Shown piece by piece: positions 9,206-19,229 of a DNA stretch of 64,000 nt (the stretch's first letter is position 1; the number at the start of each line of letters is the position of its first letter). The position numbers and the translations under genes are program-made. The notes under the pieces were generated by a model. It was not told the origin of the DNA. It did no database searches and saw only the letters and a program-made list of their open reading frames with translations. The DNA is from Chitinophagaceae bacterium (GTDB lineage: Bacteria > Bacteroidota > Bacteroidia > Chitinophagales > Chitinophagaceae). The DNA is taken from the NCBI GenBank assembly GCA_019638595.1, contig JAHBTJ010000004.1, forward strand, positions 286,469-350,468, given 5' to 3'.

Positions 9206-9430
9206 TTATCCTTGCGATTTAGCCATTTCTAAAGTTGGCATTACAATTTTTTTTGCATCTTCACCTTTCTCGTCAGTCGAAATAAGAACGCGTCCCTTTT
9301 TCACTTCGCCTACAGCCCACTTTAATAAAGTAAGTGCATCACTTGTTAACTGCGATGCTTTGTCTATTCCTGTGTCTTTTTTTAAACCTTCAATGAATTT
9401 TTCATCAACGGTAAGTCTGATTTCTGCCAT
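9206..9430 (-). CDS. Small ribbon-helix-helix-like protein (74 aa)
   Basis: A 74-aa acidic/basic protein starting MAEIRLTVDEKFIEGLKKD. The in-frame extension upstream to 9493 reads as hydrophobic noise, so the start at 9430 is preferred. The beginning has the beta-strand-then-helix pattern (IRLTVDEKFIEGLKK) of ribbon-helix-helix DNA-binding or antitoxin-like proteins, followed by a helical middle and a charged tail. No partner toxin is recognisable next to it. The two-helix membrane protein downstream is a possible partner but is separated by a terminator. Function not assigned. Confidence 0.5.
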   Translation of the reverse strand: MAEIRLTVDEKFIEGLKKDTGIDKASQLTSDALTLLKWAVGEVKKGRVLISTDEKGEDAKKIVMPTLEMAKSQG

Positions 9431-9576
9431 AATTTTAAATTTGCAAATGCAATATAGGATAAAAAATGGATAATTCATCCAAAAAATATCCAATTTTTTT
9501 CCACTTTTGAAGATGACTGTTTGTCAAAGAGTTATAGCCAATAATTGGCTTAACCTGTAGTGAATACTAAAATCGG

Positions 9577-10851
9577 TCATATTACAAAGCCATCGGGCAA
9601 TATAGCTCCCTTCTTCACTACCACAATGCCATCTTTGATCGTATACAGGGGATGATCGGAATCCGCCAGGTGGCTTCCTCCGTTGATACGTACATCATTA
9701 CCTATACGGCAGTTTTTGTCTATAATGGCGTTCCGTATATAACAGCGCTCACCAATGCCTATTTTGGGTAGGCCACGTTGCGAGGCATTGTTCATATCTT
9801 CCAGCGTTTCATAAAAATCGCAGCCCATTATATAGGTGCTTACAACGGTTGATCCATAGCCTATGCGGGTACGGATGCCCGTTACACTTTTTTCAATACG
9901 CGATGCGTTGATAATACAACCTTCGGCAATGATCGTTCTTTCAAGCGTGGTACCGCTTATTTTAGCGGGAGGCAGCATGCGCGCCCTGGTATAAATGGTT
10001 TGCGAACTGTCGAAAAGATTGAACGGCGGAATGTCATCTGTTAAAGCAAGGTTGGCTTCAAAAAATGAGTATATATTCCCGATATCGGTCCAGTAACCAT
10101 CGTATTGATAGCTCACCACTTTGTGCTTGCTGATAGATCCCGGGATAATTTCCTTTCCAAAATCAGTGGCATCCTTATTAACGTCCAGCAGCATATCAAA
10201 CAAAAGCTTCCTGTTGAATATGTAAATACCCATTGATGCCAGGTATATTCTGCCGGCATTGCGCATTTCATCGCCTGTGTCGCTGGTCCAATCGGGTAAC
10301 AGCTCTTTTTTAGGCTTTTCTATAAAAGAGGTGATATACTGTTCCTCATCCGCTTTAAGAATGCCAAATTCCGGGGCTTCTCTCGATGCAACCGGTATGG
10401 TGGCTATGGATATATCGGCTTCTTTATTGATATGATTGTCCAGCATTTTGCTGAAATCCATCTGGTACAACTGGTCGCCGGAAAGGATCAGCACATAATC
10501 AAACTCCTGTTGCTGCAAGTGCCTGAGCGATTGCCTTACGGCATCGGCCGTGCCCTGGAACCAGCCCTGGTTATCGGGAGTTTGTTCAGCCGCAATAATA
10601 TCTACAAAAGCTTTGCTGAACGTGCTGAAGTGATAGGTGTTTTTTATGTGTTTGTTGAGCGATGCGGAGTTGAACTGGGTGAGCACATACATGCGCCCGA
10701 TATCTGAATTCAAACAATTGGAAATAGGAATATCAACCAGCCTGTATTTACCGGCAATTGGCACAGCAGGCTTACTACGGGTAGCAGTTAGTGGTGAAAG
10801 ACGCGTTCCGGCGCCACCCCCTAATATAACAGCAATCACACTTTTTTTCAT
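9577..10851 (-). CDS. glgC: Glucose-1-phosphate adenylyltransferase GlgC
   Basis: Makes ADP-glucose from glucose-1-phosphate and ATP, the first committed step of glycogen synthesis, in the cytoplasm. The 424-aa protein starts with the nucleotidyltransferase motif VILGGGAGTRLSPLT followed by RSKPAVPIAGKYRLVDIPIS. It has GTADAVRQ, the substrate motif FIEKPK and YWTDIG, and ends in a left-handed beta-helix region with hexapeptide-like repeats (about residues 295-424). All the expected active-site motifs are present. It lies 37 bp downstream of glgA, so the two form an operon. Confidence 0.95.
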   Translation of the reverse strand: MKKSVIAVILGGGAGTRLSPLTATRSKPAVPIAGKYRLVDIPISNCLNSDIGRMYVLTQFNSASLNKHIKNTYHFSTFSKAFVDIIAAEQTPDNQGWFQGTADAVRQSLRHLQQQEFDYVLILSGDQLYQMDFSKMLDNHINKEADISIATIPVASREAPEFGILKADEEQYITSFIEKPKKELLPDWTSDTGDEMRNAGRIYLASMGIYIFNRKLLFDMLLDVNKDATDFGKEIIPGSISKHKVVSYQYDGYWTDIGNIYSFFEANLALTDDIPPFNLFDSSQTIYTRARMLPPAKISGTTLERTIIAEGCIINASRIEKSVTGIRTRIGYGSTVVSTYIMGCDFYETLEDMNNASQRGLPKIGIGERCYIRNAIIDKNCRIGNDVRINGGSHLADSDHPLYTIKDGIVVVKKGAILPDGFVI

Positions 10852-10888
10852 TGCAAACTTGTTTGGTGAATTAATATTGGGTTTTTGA

Positions 10889-12337
10889 TTATTCCGGTAA
10901 TGATTCCGTAACCGGTTCCTTATGTCGCATTTCTTCGTATAAGCTGATGTACTGCAGCACGCTGCTTTGCCAGCTAAAGTCGAGCAGCATCATTCTTTCA
11001 CGGATCTCAGCCATTCTTTCGCTGTCGTTGTATAAATCCACCGCTCTCCATATACCCTGCGTTATATCTCCCACCGCGGCCCAGTTATATACAATACCAT
11101 ATCCGTTCTTTTCTCCATAATCTATAACGGTGTCTCTCAACCCTCCGGTTCGCCTTACCATCGGCACCGTGCCATAACGCATAGCATACATCTGGTTCAA
11201 TCCGCAAGGCTCTACCCTGCTGGGCATCAGTAAAAAATCAGCGCCCGCGTACATCAGGTGGCTCAGTGCTTCATTGTAGCCAATGTATACACTATAGTCT
11301 TTTTGCGCCAGTCTTTGTAAGGAGTTTAACTGGGCTTCTACTTCGGGGAAACCACTTCCCAGTATAAGAAAGTTCATCTTCCTTCCTATATAATAAAAGC
11401 TGTCGCTGATGGCAGCGGGTAATATGTCTGCCCCCTTCTCTCCCACCAGTCGCCCTATAAAAACGATCAACGGTTTGTTTACATCCAGGTCAAAAGTATC
11501 GCACAGCTTTTTTTTGCTTTTTGCTTTGCCTTCGGCTGCCGTTTTAACCGTAAAATGATCTTCAAAATAGCTGTCTGTTGCCGGATCCCATACATCCACG
11601 TCAATGCCGTTCAATATGCCGCTGCATTTGCCACGCTCATATTCTAACAGGTCTTCCAGCCCGTTCGACGACTGTCTCATTTCTTCCAGGTAACTCTTGC
11701 TTACAGTAGTAACTTTCCAGGCGCACTTTATGCCAGATGCCAGCGGATTAATGGCTCCCTTCCAGTCCAGCAGCCCCCACTTCCAGCTATCCCAGGGTGG
11801 CAGCAGGTAACTTTTATCCCAGCCCATTGTGCCCTGGTATTGCGCGTTGTGAATGGTAAGTACCGTTGGTATGCTATGCAGGTGCTGGTATTTGTAACAA
11901 TGTTTGATGATGAAGGGGATCAGACCGGTATGATGATCGTGCACATGTATCACATCGGGCTTGTGCACCCATACCGATATCCAGTCTACCACACTTACCT
12001 GGAAGGCTGTGAACCTTTCGGTATCGTCATCATATCCATACACTTTTTCGCGGTCCAGCAGTCCGTTTATATCTACCAGGTATAAGTCAAAGCCCAGCTT
12101 ATTGGTTTGTTCTTTAATGATGGTATAGTCGAACCAGTAATCGCCTATATTGGTTCTGCCTTTGTGCACCACATCCCATGCGTTGTTCATGAGAAATTTG
12201 GTTTTGTACATAGGCATTACCACTTTTGCAATATGGCCGAGCTCGTTTTGGTATTTAGGTAAAGCGCCAACCACATCGCCCAGGCCGCCGGCTTTGGCTA
12301 CCGGGTAACATTCGGCACTTACGTGAATAATCTCCAT
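10889..12337 (-). CDS. glgA: Glycogen synthase GlgA (GT5)
   Basis: ADP-glucose:alpha-1,4-glucan glucosyltransferase, elongating glycogen. The 482-aa protein begins MEIIHVSAECYPVAKAGGLGDV; this is the family start with the ADP-glucose-binding K-x-G-G-L-G-D-V motif. It contains HVHDHHTGLIP and, in the C-terminal GT-B domain, FIGRLVGEKGADIL and MPSRVEPCGLNQMYAMRYG, then the catalytic-loop RRTGGLRDTV. It is the first gene of the glgA-glgC pair; branching enzyme and phosphorylase are not in the window. The 157 bp between it and the transporter gene upstream (12338-12494) hold nothing obvious. Confidence 0.95.
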   Translation of the reverse strand: MEIIHVSAECYPVAKAGGLGDVVGALPKYQNELGHIAKVVMPMYKTKFLMNNAWDVVHKGRTNIGDYWFDYTIIKEQTNKLGFDLYLVDINGLLDREKVYGYDDDTERFTAFQVSVVDWISVWVHKPDVIHVHDHHTGLIPFIIKHCYKYQHLHSIPTVLTIHNAQYQGTMGWDKSYLLPPWDSWKWGLLDWKGAINPLASGIKCAWKVTTVSKSYLEEMRQSSNGLEDLLEYERGKCSGILNGIDVDVWDPATDSYFEDHFTVKTAAEGKAKSKKKLCDTFDLDVNKPLIVFIGRLVGEKGADILPAAISDSFYYIGRKMNFLILGSGFPEVEAQLNSLQRLAQKDYSVYIGYNEALSHLMYAGADFLLMPSRVEPCGLNQMYAMRYGTVPMVRRTGGLRDTVIDYGEKNGYGIVYNWAAVGDITQGIWRAVDLYNDSERMAEIRERMMLLDFSWQSSVLQYISLYEEMRHKEPVTESLPE

Positions 12338-12494
12338 TCGTTTTTAATTGAGTGAGCAGTTCGTTGCTTGAATATAGGAAGGTTTTTGATTTATACAATC
12401 AGAATAAAAAAATATATTACAACCAATAAAAAGATCAGTATAAAAACAGACTCATTACTGACCTTCAAAAATTTTACTTTCCCGGTAAGTGTTG

Positions 12495-13835
12495 CTATGC
12501 ATATTTGCCAACTTTAAATCCTTTTATTCCAAAGTACAGTATATACAGGTATCCCGGTATCATGATCCAGTAAGAATGTTGAGCTGCAGAGGCGCGGGCT
12601 GTTACTTCAGACACGCCTTGCGCTACCGCTGCATGTGTAGAGCTATCAACCATTGAACCGTAAATTAAGGGCAATATAGCGCCGCCAACAAAAGCCATCA
12701 CCATAATGCCGGATCCGAGCTTGGTATATTTGCCCAGCCCATGAATAGCCAGCGGAAACAACGCGGGAAATAACAGGGAGTTTGCCAATCCCAGCAGGGC
12801 TATGAACAATACTGATGTAAATCCGCTTGTAAGCAATGCCATCGAAGTAAAAACAACTCCCATAACAGAGAATATCTTTAAGCTCATTTCCTGCGATATG
12901 AGCTTTGGTATGGCGAATATGCCTATGATATAACCTGCCAGCATACATACCAGTGTTGCAGAAGTAAAGAACTTGGCTTTGGTCATTTCAATACCCAAAG
13001 CATGCCCGTAGCTGATAATAGTATCGCCCGACATTACCTCAACTCCTACGTACAAAAACATAGCCAGCGCGCCCAGGAACAAATGAGGGTATTTGAATAT
13101 GCTATCGCCTGCTTTGCCATCTTCAGCTTTACCGGAATCATCTTTAATATCGGGCAGGGAAGAAAAATATACAGCCACAGCCAGTATTACCAGCACAATT
13201 GTAATAATAATATAGGGGTTGATGACCCTGGCAGCCAGTTGATCAAGCTCTACGGCCTTAGCGGCATCATCCAGCGTTTTTAATTTCGCTGTAAACGCGT
13301 CTGCATCCTTGAGCGCTATAAAGCCAAATACAACGCTTGCTATAATACCCGCCAGCTTATTGCAGATGCCCATAATGCTGATCCGGGATGCCGCGCTTTC
13401 AATGGGGCCAATAATAGATATGTATGGATTAGAAGCGGTTTGAAGAATAGCCAATCCTGTACCTATAATAAAGAGCCCGAATAAAAACAAGTTGTAGTTA
13501 CGGGTTTGGGCGGCAGGAATAAAGATGAGTGCCCCTATTGCCATAATGAGCAATCCTAATGACATTCCCTTTTTATAACCGGTTTTCTTTAAAACGAACG
13601 AAGAAGGTATGGACATTATGAAATAAGCTATGAAAAATGCGGTAGCTACCAAAAACGATTGCGTATCTGATTTCAGCTCGCAGGCTATTTTCAGGTAAGG
13701 GATCAAAATGCCATTGATCCAGGTTACAAAACCAAAAATAAAAAACAGGGCTCCGATAATAATGATAGAAGAGAGATAGCTCTTTTGTTGCTGTTGTTTT
13801 GGTTCGAGTTGCGTAAGGAGATCAGAATTAGACAT
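12495..13835 (-). CDS. Sugar MFS transporter, FucP/GluP-like
   Basis: A 446-aa integral membrane protein with about 12 hydrophobic segments, of the fucose/glucose/galactose permease (FucP) branch of the major facilitator superfamily. Family-type motifs include FFIFGFVTWINGILIPYLK in the first helix, QTASNPYISIIGP in helix 5, and a C-terminal half with FLYVGVEVMSGDTI. The start at 13835 (MSNSDLL) is preferred over the longer in-frame ATG at 13868, because homologues begin with a short hydrophilic tail. Substrate is probably a hexose taken up with protons. It is transcribed divergently from a second FucP-type transporter; the 139-bp spacer between the two starts probably holds both promoters. 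Confidence 0.9.
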   Translation of the reverse strand: MSNSDLLTQLEPKQQQQKSYLSSIIIIGALFFIFGFVTWINGILIPYLKIACELKSDTQSFLVATAFFIAYFIMSIPSSFVLKKTGYKKGMSLGLLIMAIGALIFIPAAQTRNYNLFLFGLFIIGTGLAILQTASNPYISIIGPIESAASRISIMGICNKLAGIIASVVFGFIALKDADAFTAKLKTLDDAAKAVELDQLAARVINPYIIITIVLVILAVAVYFSSLPDIKDDSGKAEDGKAGDSIFKYPHLFLGALAMFLYVGVEVMSGDTIISYGHALGIEMTKAKFFTSATLVCMLAGYIIGIFAIPKLISQEMSLKIFSVMGVVFTSMALLTSGFTSVLFIALLGLANSLLFPALFPLAIHGLGKYTKLGSGIMVMAFVGGAILPLIYGSMVDSSTHAAVAQGVSEVTARASAAQHSYWIMIPGYLYILYFGIKGFKVGKYA

Positions 13836-13974
13836 ACTGGTATAAAATTTCCCGAACTTAATAAACAATTCTGGTAATACCGGTTTGTTTTTTATTTTTT
13901 TTGCTGCAAACGATTGTTATGCTTTAATTTCACCGGCACTTTATATTTTTACAATTCACCTAACTAAACTAACG

Positions 13975-15630
13975 ATGTCGCAAACCAAGAAGCCTACTAA
14001 TACGGGTGCTTTAGGTACCCTGGTAATTGTGTTTTTCTTTTGGGGATTTATTGCTGCAGGTAACGGGATATTCATTCCTTTTTGCAAGCACTACTTTCAG
14101 TTAGACCAGTTTCAGAGCCAGTTGATTGACTTTGCTTTTTACGGGGCATATTATGTGGGCGCACTGGGCTTGTTTGTGGCTTCTGCCGTAAAAAACAAAG
14201 ATATCATGAACCACTGGGGCATGAAAACAGGGATCATATACGGCTTGCTTACCAGCGCGGTTGGTGCGGCACTGATGCTCGTATCTTTTAATTTCAGCGG
14301 GTTTGCCGGTATACTGGTTTCCCTGTTCATAATAGGTCTTGGGTTTTCGCTGCAGCAAACTTCCGCCAACCCTTTTGCTATTGCGCTGGGCGATCCTTCA
14401 ACGGGTTCTCACAGGTTAAACCTTACAGGAGGCGTTAATTCCTTTGGCACAATGATAGGTCCTATCATCGTAGCTATTATTCTTTTTGGACATGCCGCTA
14501 AAAGCGATGCGGATATTGCCAACGCCAGTATAACTTCTATGAACTCCCTGTATATTGGCGTGGGCGCATTATTTATTCTTTCGGCGCTTTTATTCAGGGT
14601 AAGTAAAAAATTACCGAACGTAAAAGAAGAGGATAGCTTTGAGCCGGCGCCTAAAGCCATGTGGCTGCTGATTTTTATCAGCATTGTAATGGCAGTTGTA
14701 TTCGGGATCATTTTTGCAAGCTACCGTGGGTTGCAGGTTAACGAAAAGCTGTCGCCCGAAGTAAGCTTAAGGAACATGTGGCTGCTGGTGGCGGGGCTGG
14801 TAATTATGATCGCAAGTTTTTTTGGAGCCAACGCCAGCGCTCAAAAAAATGCGGCCGGCTGGGGCGCCATGAAATATCCCCAACTGGTATTAGGCATGCT
14901 TGCCATATTCATGTATGTAGGTGTGGAAGTAACGATACAAAGCAACCTGGGGGAACTTTTAAAAACAGAAGCTTTCGGGGGATACAGCGAAAACGACCTG
15001 GCTCCTTTTATATCGCTTTACTGGGGAAGCCTGATGATTGGCCGCTGGACGGGCGCCATTACGGTGTTTAACCCTACAAAGTCAATGCGTACCATTTTAT
15101 GGATACTGGTTCCTTATATAGCTTTTGGGATCACCATAGCGGTGAACCTTATTGCAGGCAATGATTTTACTCCGTTATACGGATACGCGGCTGTAATTGT
15201 ATTTCAAATAGCCGGTTTTTTCCTGGGTAAGGAAAAACCCACGGAAACGTTAATGATATTTGGAGGATTGGGTATTGCGGCGATGCTGATAGGATTGTTT
15301 GCAACGGGTAAGATAGCTACCTACGCTTTTTTGAGCGGCGGGTTGTTTTGTTCCATTATGTGGCCAAGCATTTTCAGTCTTGCCATTGCAGGCTTAGGAA
15401 AGTATACGGCCCAGGGATCCGCCTTCCTGGTTATGATGATATTAGGCGGAGCGATCATCCCCCCTTTACAGGGTAAGCTCGCGGATATACCCGCTATAGG
15501 AATTCATCATTCTTATTGGATCCCGGTATTATGTTTTGCTTATCTTGCGTTTTATGCCATCAGGGTAAAATCTGTCCTGAAATCGCAGGGCATTGATTTT
15601 AACGCGCTGGAAGGCGGTGGCGGACATTGA
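13975..15630 (+). CDS. Sugar MFS transporter, FucP family, longer type
   Basis: A 551-aa membrane transporter. The start at 13975 ([14 protein letters not shown]) gives the usual short cytoplasmic head; the longer frame from 13885 adds a non-conserved hydrophobic stretch. The motifs [34 protein letters not shown] and [18 protein letters not shown] are typical of the FucP/sugar permease branch, but the protein is about 100 residues longer than the divergent neighbour, with extra hydrophobic segments in the centre. It is followed after 43 bp by a ROK kinase gene. Transporter plus kinase suggest uptake and phosphorylation of one hexose or N-acetylhexosamine; nagB 5 kb away fits the latter, but that is inference. 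Confidence 0.88.
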   Translation: MSQTKKPTNTGALGTLVIVFFFWGFIAAGNGIFIPFCKHYFQLDQFQSQLIDFAFYGAYYVGALGLFVASAVKNKDIMNHWGMKTGIIYGLLTSAVGAALMLVSFNFSGFAGILVSLFIIGLGFSLQQTSANPFAIALGDPSTGSHRLNLTGGVNSFGTMIGPIIVAIILFGHAAKSDADIANASITSMNSLYIGVGALFILSALLFRVSKKLPNVKEEDSFEPAPKAMWLLIFISIVMAVVFGIIFASYRGLQVNEKLSPEVSLRNMWLLVAGLVIMIASFFGANASAQKNAAGWGAMKYPQLVLGMLAIFMYVGVEVTIQSNLGELLKTEAFGGYSENDLAPFISLYWGSLMIGRWTGAITVFNPTKSMRTILWILVPYIAFGITIAVNLIAGNDFTPLYGYAAVIVFQIAGFFLGKEKPTETLMIFGGLGIAAMLIGLFATGKIATYAFLSGGLFCSIMWPSIFSLAIAGLGKYTAQGSAFLVMMILGGAIIPPLQGKLADIPAIGIHHSYWIPVLCFAYLAFYAIRVKSVLKSQGIDFNALEGGGGH

Positions 15631-15673
15631 TTGATTCAGGCTCTAAAAAACAAATAAAAGCAACATACAGTAT

Positions 15674-16639
15674 ATGAAACAGGAATATGCAGTAGGTATA
15701 GATATTGGCGGTACAAATACGGTTTTTGGGATTGTAGACCACCGGGGAGACACTTTGTACAGGGGCGCTATTTCGAGCAGGAAACATAAAAAAATCGAAG
15801 ATTATATTGAGGAGCTACACCAGGCGCTGCAGCCTGCAATAGACCAGGTAGGCGGAATAGAAAGCATTAAAGGGATTGGTATTGGCGCACCTAATGGGAA
15901 CTATTACAGCGGTACTATTGAATATGCGCCTAACCTCATTTGGAAGGGTATCATTCCGCTGGCGGAAATGGTGACCCAAAAATTTGGTATACCTGCCGCT
16001 TTGACCAATGATGCCAATGCCGCCGCTGTAGGCGAAATGATGTATGGAGCAGCCAAGGGCATGAAAGATTTTATTATGATAACCCTGGGCACCGGTGTGG
16101 GCAGCGGTATTGTGGCAAATGGCCATTTAATATACGGGCATGATGGCTTTGCCGGCGAGCTGGGGCACGTTACTATTATTCCAAATGGCAGGCTGCACCC
16201 CGGAACCAATATGCACGGATCGCTGGAAAGCTATGCATCCGCTACCGGTGTAGCCAATACGGCCAGGGAGTTCCTGGAGCAACGCCCGGATAATAACAGC
16301 CTGCTTAGAAATTATCCGCTCGACGAAATTGATTCGAGGATCGTGTATGATTGCGCTATGCAGGGCGACGCTATAGCGAAAGAAGTATATGAATTTACAG
16401 GAATGGTATTGGGGCTGGCGCTTGCTAATTTCGTTATGTTCTCTTCGCCGGAAGCCATTATATTGTTCGGCGGCATGACAAAAGCCGGCGACCTGATCCT
16501 GAAGCCTACAAAGGAGCATATGGAGAAAAACCTGTTGCCCATCTTTCAAAACAAAGTAAAGCTTATTTTCAGCGAGCTTAAAGAGGCAGACGCAGCTATA
16601 CTCGGCGCCAGCGCGCTGGTATGGGAACTGAAGCCATAA
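15674..16639 (+). CDS. ROK family sugar kinase
   Basis: A 321-aa protein with the N-terminal ATP-binding motif DIGGTNTVFGIVD, IGIGAPNGNYYSGTIEYAPN, the catalytic LTNDANAAAVGE (Asp in TND) and TLGTGVGSGI, then GELGHV and LFGGMTKAGD. These place it in the ROK family (glucokinase, fructokinase, N-acetylglucosamine or N-acetylmannosamine kinase). There is no N-terminal helix-turn-helix, so it is an enzyme rather than a NagC-type repressor. The zinc-binding CxCGxxGCxE motif of most ROK proteins is absent; the same place reads LHPGTNMHGSLESYASATG. It is co-transcribed with the preceding transporter and converges with the M56 gene. Confidence 0.88.
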   Translation: MKQEYAVGIDIGGTNTVFGIVDHRGDTLYRGAISSRKHKKIEDYIEELHQALQPAIDQVGGIESIKGIGIGAPNGNYYSGTIEYAPNLIWKGIIPLAEMVTQKFGIPAALTNDANAAAVGEMMYGAAKGMKDFIMITLGTGVGSGIVANGHLIYGHDGFAGELGHVTIIPNGRLHPGTNMHGSLESYASATGVANTAREFLEQRPDNNSLLRNYPLDEIDSRIVYDCAMQGDAIAKEVYEFTGMVLGLALANFVMFSSPEAIILFGGMTKAGDLILKPTKEHMEKNLLPIFQNKVKLIFSELKEADAAILGASALVWELKP

Positions 16640-16697
16640 CCCATAGCCGGTATGGTAACGAAAAGCATGCAGTTCCGTATCCTCAGCTTTCCAATCA

Positions 16698-19229
16698 CTA
16701 TTGCCAGGTAGAAACAGTAAAGCTTACCGGTTGAGAGTGGTATGCTTTTACTACTTTGCCATTTTGTACCGCAGGGTTCCATTTAGGTCCGTTTTCAACT
16801 GCTGCAACAGCCGATTTTGCCAACTGGGTTTCTTTCATTGTTAATGCCTCAACATCCGACACTGTTCCATCGGTATTTACAACAAATCGCACTATGCACG
16901 TTCCCTGCTTATTGTCTTCTATTAATTTCAGCATGTCTTTGTTAATTATCCTTGATATATGCTTCGCCCATGCAAGATCGCCGCCGGGAAAGGTCGGTGC
17001 CTGTTCCGCCTTAGCAAATATCTTTTTGCCATAAGCAACTACCGATACCTCTGGTAAAAATTTACCTTCTAAATTTTTTGTTCGAATGTCAACAGCTCCA
17101 TTCCCCGCCTTTAAACCGTATTTTTCAATAGCGTTCAGGCCTTTCCATACACTCATTTCCTCAATGTCGTTTGGATTCAATTGATCCACCTCTGCTTTGG
17201 TGGCTTCTTTGCCATCTATAAAATAAATGGGCTCATTCCACTGAGATATACCTCGTAAACGCACACCTGAAGTTATGGGAGGGGATGGTTCGTCATTCAG
17301 CAGCTTTCTTTTAACAGCCTCCTGCCTGCTGATCTTTTCTGCCTTATCATTTTCATAAATAATAATCACATGGTCGTCGCCCGTTATATCTACCGATTTT
17401 ATTTTGGGAGAAACGCTGTCTGTTATTGGAGGGATGGTATCGCTTTTTTCTTTTGCTTCAATTATCAAAGCCCCGCCCCTGGCGGCTTCGCCATACTTTG
17501 TCAACGCTGTTGCATTGTTCTCAGGATAAATGGTTCCTTTGAATGTGGCTTTGGGCGAGCTTGCCAGCTGCATACCATCCTGTGGAAGCTGCTTTGTTTC
17601 TTTACCATTTACTATCAGTAACGGCGTTTTACCGGTTGACTGATTTTTAATAAAGCTGGAAATATCAATGCCCGGCGCTTCAATCTCCATAACGCGTTCC
17701 TGTTGCTCAACAAAAGAACCGGCGTTTTCCTCAACGGCCTTCGCGTATCTTTCAATTGCATTCAAAATATCACCGGCTACCTTTTCCTGGTTTTTCTCAT
17801 CCAGCAGGAAGCCCAGGTCTTTACTATCCGTAATATACCCGCATTCTATCAGCAAAGCGGGGTAGTTGATCTGGTCGGCATCCAGCACCCATACTCCCTG
17901 TGGTACCCGCTGTTTGATAGTAGGTGCGATGGTATATGTCTTTGCAATTTCTTCGGTTATGATACTTGCCAGCAGGCGTGCCTTCTGTGCCTGCAGGGAA
18001 ACACTGTCCATTTTCCCCGACAGGTAAATTTCAAAGCCCTTCCCGGTATCGGATGCGTGTGGCGCGGCCGCAATATGAATGGAAATAAAAGCGTCGGCTT
18101 TTTGCTTTACCGAGAATGCTACTTTTTCTTTAAGCGGTTGAAGAATATCTTCCGACCGGGTAAGAATAATGTTAACGCGGTTGTTGTTGTTAAGCGCCTG
18201 TATTTTTTTTGCAAGCGAAAGCGTAAGATCCTTTTCCGAAATTCCGTTCGCGTTTTTAACGCCGGCATCTGTTCCGCCATGGCCGGCGTCAATTACAATA
18301 TTGACCTTCTTCTCCAGCGTAATCAAAGGAATTTCCGCGGCGGCCAATTGTTTGGTGCGTATGGTAAATGCCACAAATACAATGGCGAACAGGGGTAAAA
18401 CGAGCACCCTGCTGATGTAGCTTGTACGGGGTGTTTGCATTTTTGTCAACATAAGTAACCGTCTTTTAACAGATGAAGAGAAAAAATTGCTGGTGAGGCC
18501 AAAGCTGCGTTGCGGGTAAGCTACCTGCAGGATCATGGCTGCAAATTCGGCGGTATCGTGGTTGTCAACGGCTTCGCTATCGGCAATAAATTCATGGATC
18601 ATGTTCATTTCGCGCCTTATAAGCCAGAAAAAAGGATTGCTCCAGAAAAATACCAGCACGATGTTCATGAATAACCTGTCGGCGCTGTGTTTTTCCTTTA
18701 CATGCGCTAATTCATGCAAAAACACTTTACGCCCCGTAGACGAGTCAATATCAATATTCCTGTTCCAGAAAATGTACCGGAAGAACGAAAAGGGCGTTCC
18801 CCTGGCATCGGTATCTACAAAATAAATGTCCTCAATTTTCCGGGCGTGATGGCGTTTCACAATATTCCTGAGCCTGATAAGCGTTTGAAGCAACAGCAAA
18901 AGGAAAACCAGCGATACTAACATGTAAACGAAAGAGGCTATTTCTTCGCCAGACAACATGAAGGTGCCATGGTCGTCTGCTTCGTGCACAAATGCTTCGC
19001 CGGATGTAACCACGTTCAGTAACCGTATTACCTGCCCGTCGTCTTCTGCCGGGGTATGGAATATGCTGATCGTGATTAATGGAAACCCAATACTCATAAT
19101 AACGGCTCCCAGCAGGTAAAACCTGTTCCACCGGTGAAATATTTTGTTATGCAACGCCAGGCGATAGTAGCCATACAGTATACCTGAGCAGATAATTACT
19201 TTCAATAAATAATATGCAACCGGAAGCAT
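16698..19229 (-). CDS. BlaR1-like M56 protease fused to amidase and TonB-type domains
   Basis: An 843-aa multi-domain protein. Residues 1-290 form a BlaR1/MecR1-type M56 domain with several membrane helices and the zinc motif HELAHVKEKH at about residue 168. Residues about 308-500 are an N-acetylmuramoyl-L-alanine amidase (Amidase_3): DAGHGGTDAG, the glutamate in ISEKDL, SIHIAAAPH and LIECGYITD supply the expected zinc ligands and catalytic Glu. Residues about 650-715 resemble a TonB-receptor plug repeat (YFIDGKEATKAEVDQLNP). The last 110 residues are a TonB C-terminal domain (PTFPGGDLAW, IVRFVVNTDGTVSDV). M56-TonB fusions are common in Bacteroidota regulatory pairs with BlaI; the intact amidase inserted between is not something I recognise as standard. 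The blaI-like gene lies 110 bp upstream on the same strand. Confidence 0.85.
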   Translation of the reverse strand: MLPVAYYLLKVIICSGILYGYYRLALHNKIFHRWNRFYLLGAVIMSIGFPLITISIFHTPAEDDGQVIRLLNVVTSGEAFVHEADDHGTFMLSGEEIASFVYMLVSLVFLLLLLQTLIRLRNIVKRHHARKIEDIYFVDTDARGTPFSFFRYIFWNRNIDIDSSTGRKVFLHELAHVKEKHSADRLFMNIVLVFFWSNPFFWLIRREMNMIHEFIADSEAVDNHDTAEFAAMILQVAYPQRSFGLTSNFFSSSVKRRLLMLTKMQTPRTSYISRVLVLPLFAIVFVAFTIRTKQLAAAEIPLITLEKKVNIVIDAGHGGTDAGVKNANGISEKDLTLSLAKKIQALNNNNRVNIILTRSEDILQPLKEKVAFSVKQKADAFISIHIAAAPHASDTGKGFEIYLSGKMDSVSLQAQKARLLASIITEEIAKTYTIAPTIKQRVPQGVWVLDADQINYPALLIECGYITDSKDLGFLLDEKNQEKVAGDILNAIERYAKAVEENAGSFVEQQERVMEIEAPGIDISSFIKNQSTGKTPLLIVNGKETKQLPQDGMQLASSPKATFKGTIYPENNATALTKYGEAARGGALIIEAKEKSDTIPPITDSVSPKIKSVDITGDDHVIIIYENDKAEKISRQEAVKRKLLNDEPSPPITSGVRLRGISQWNEPIYFIDGKEATKAEVDQLNPNDIEEMSVWKGLNAIEKYGLKAGNGAVDIRTKNLEGKFLPEVSVVAYGKKIFAKAEQAPTFPGGDLAWAKHISRIINKDMLKLIEDNKQGTCIVRFVVNTDGTVSDVEALTMKETQLAKSAVAAVENGPKWNPAVQNGKVVKAYHSQPVSFTVSTWQ

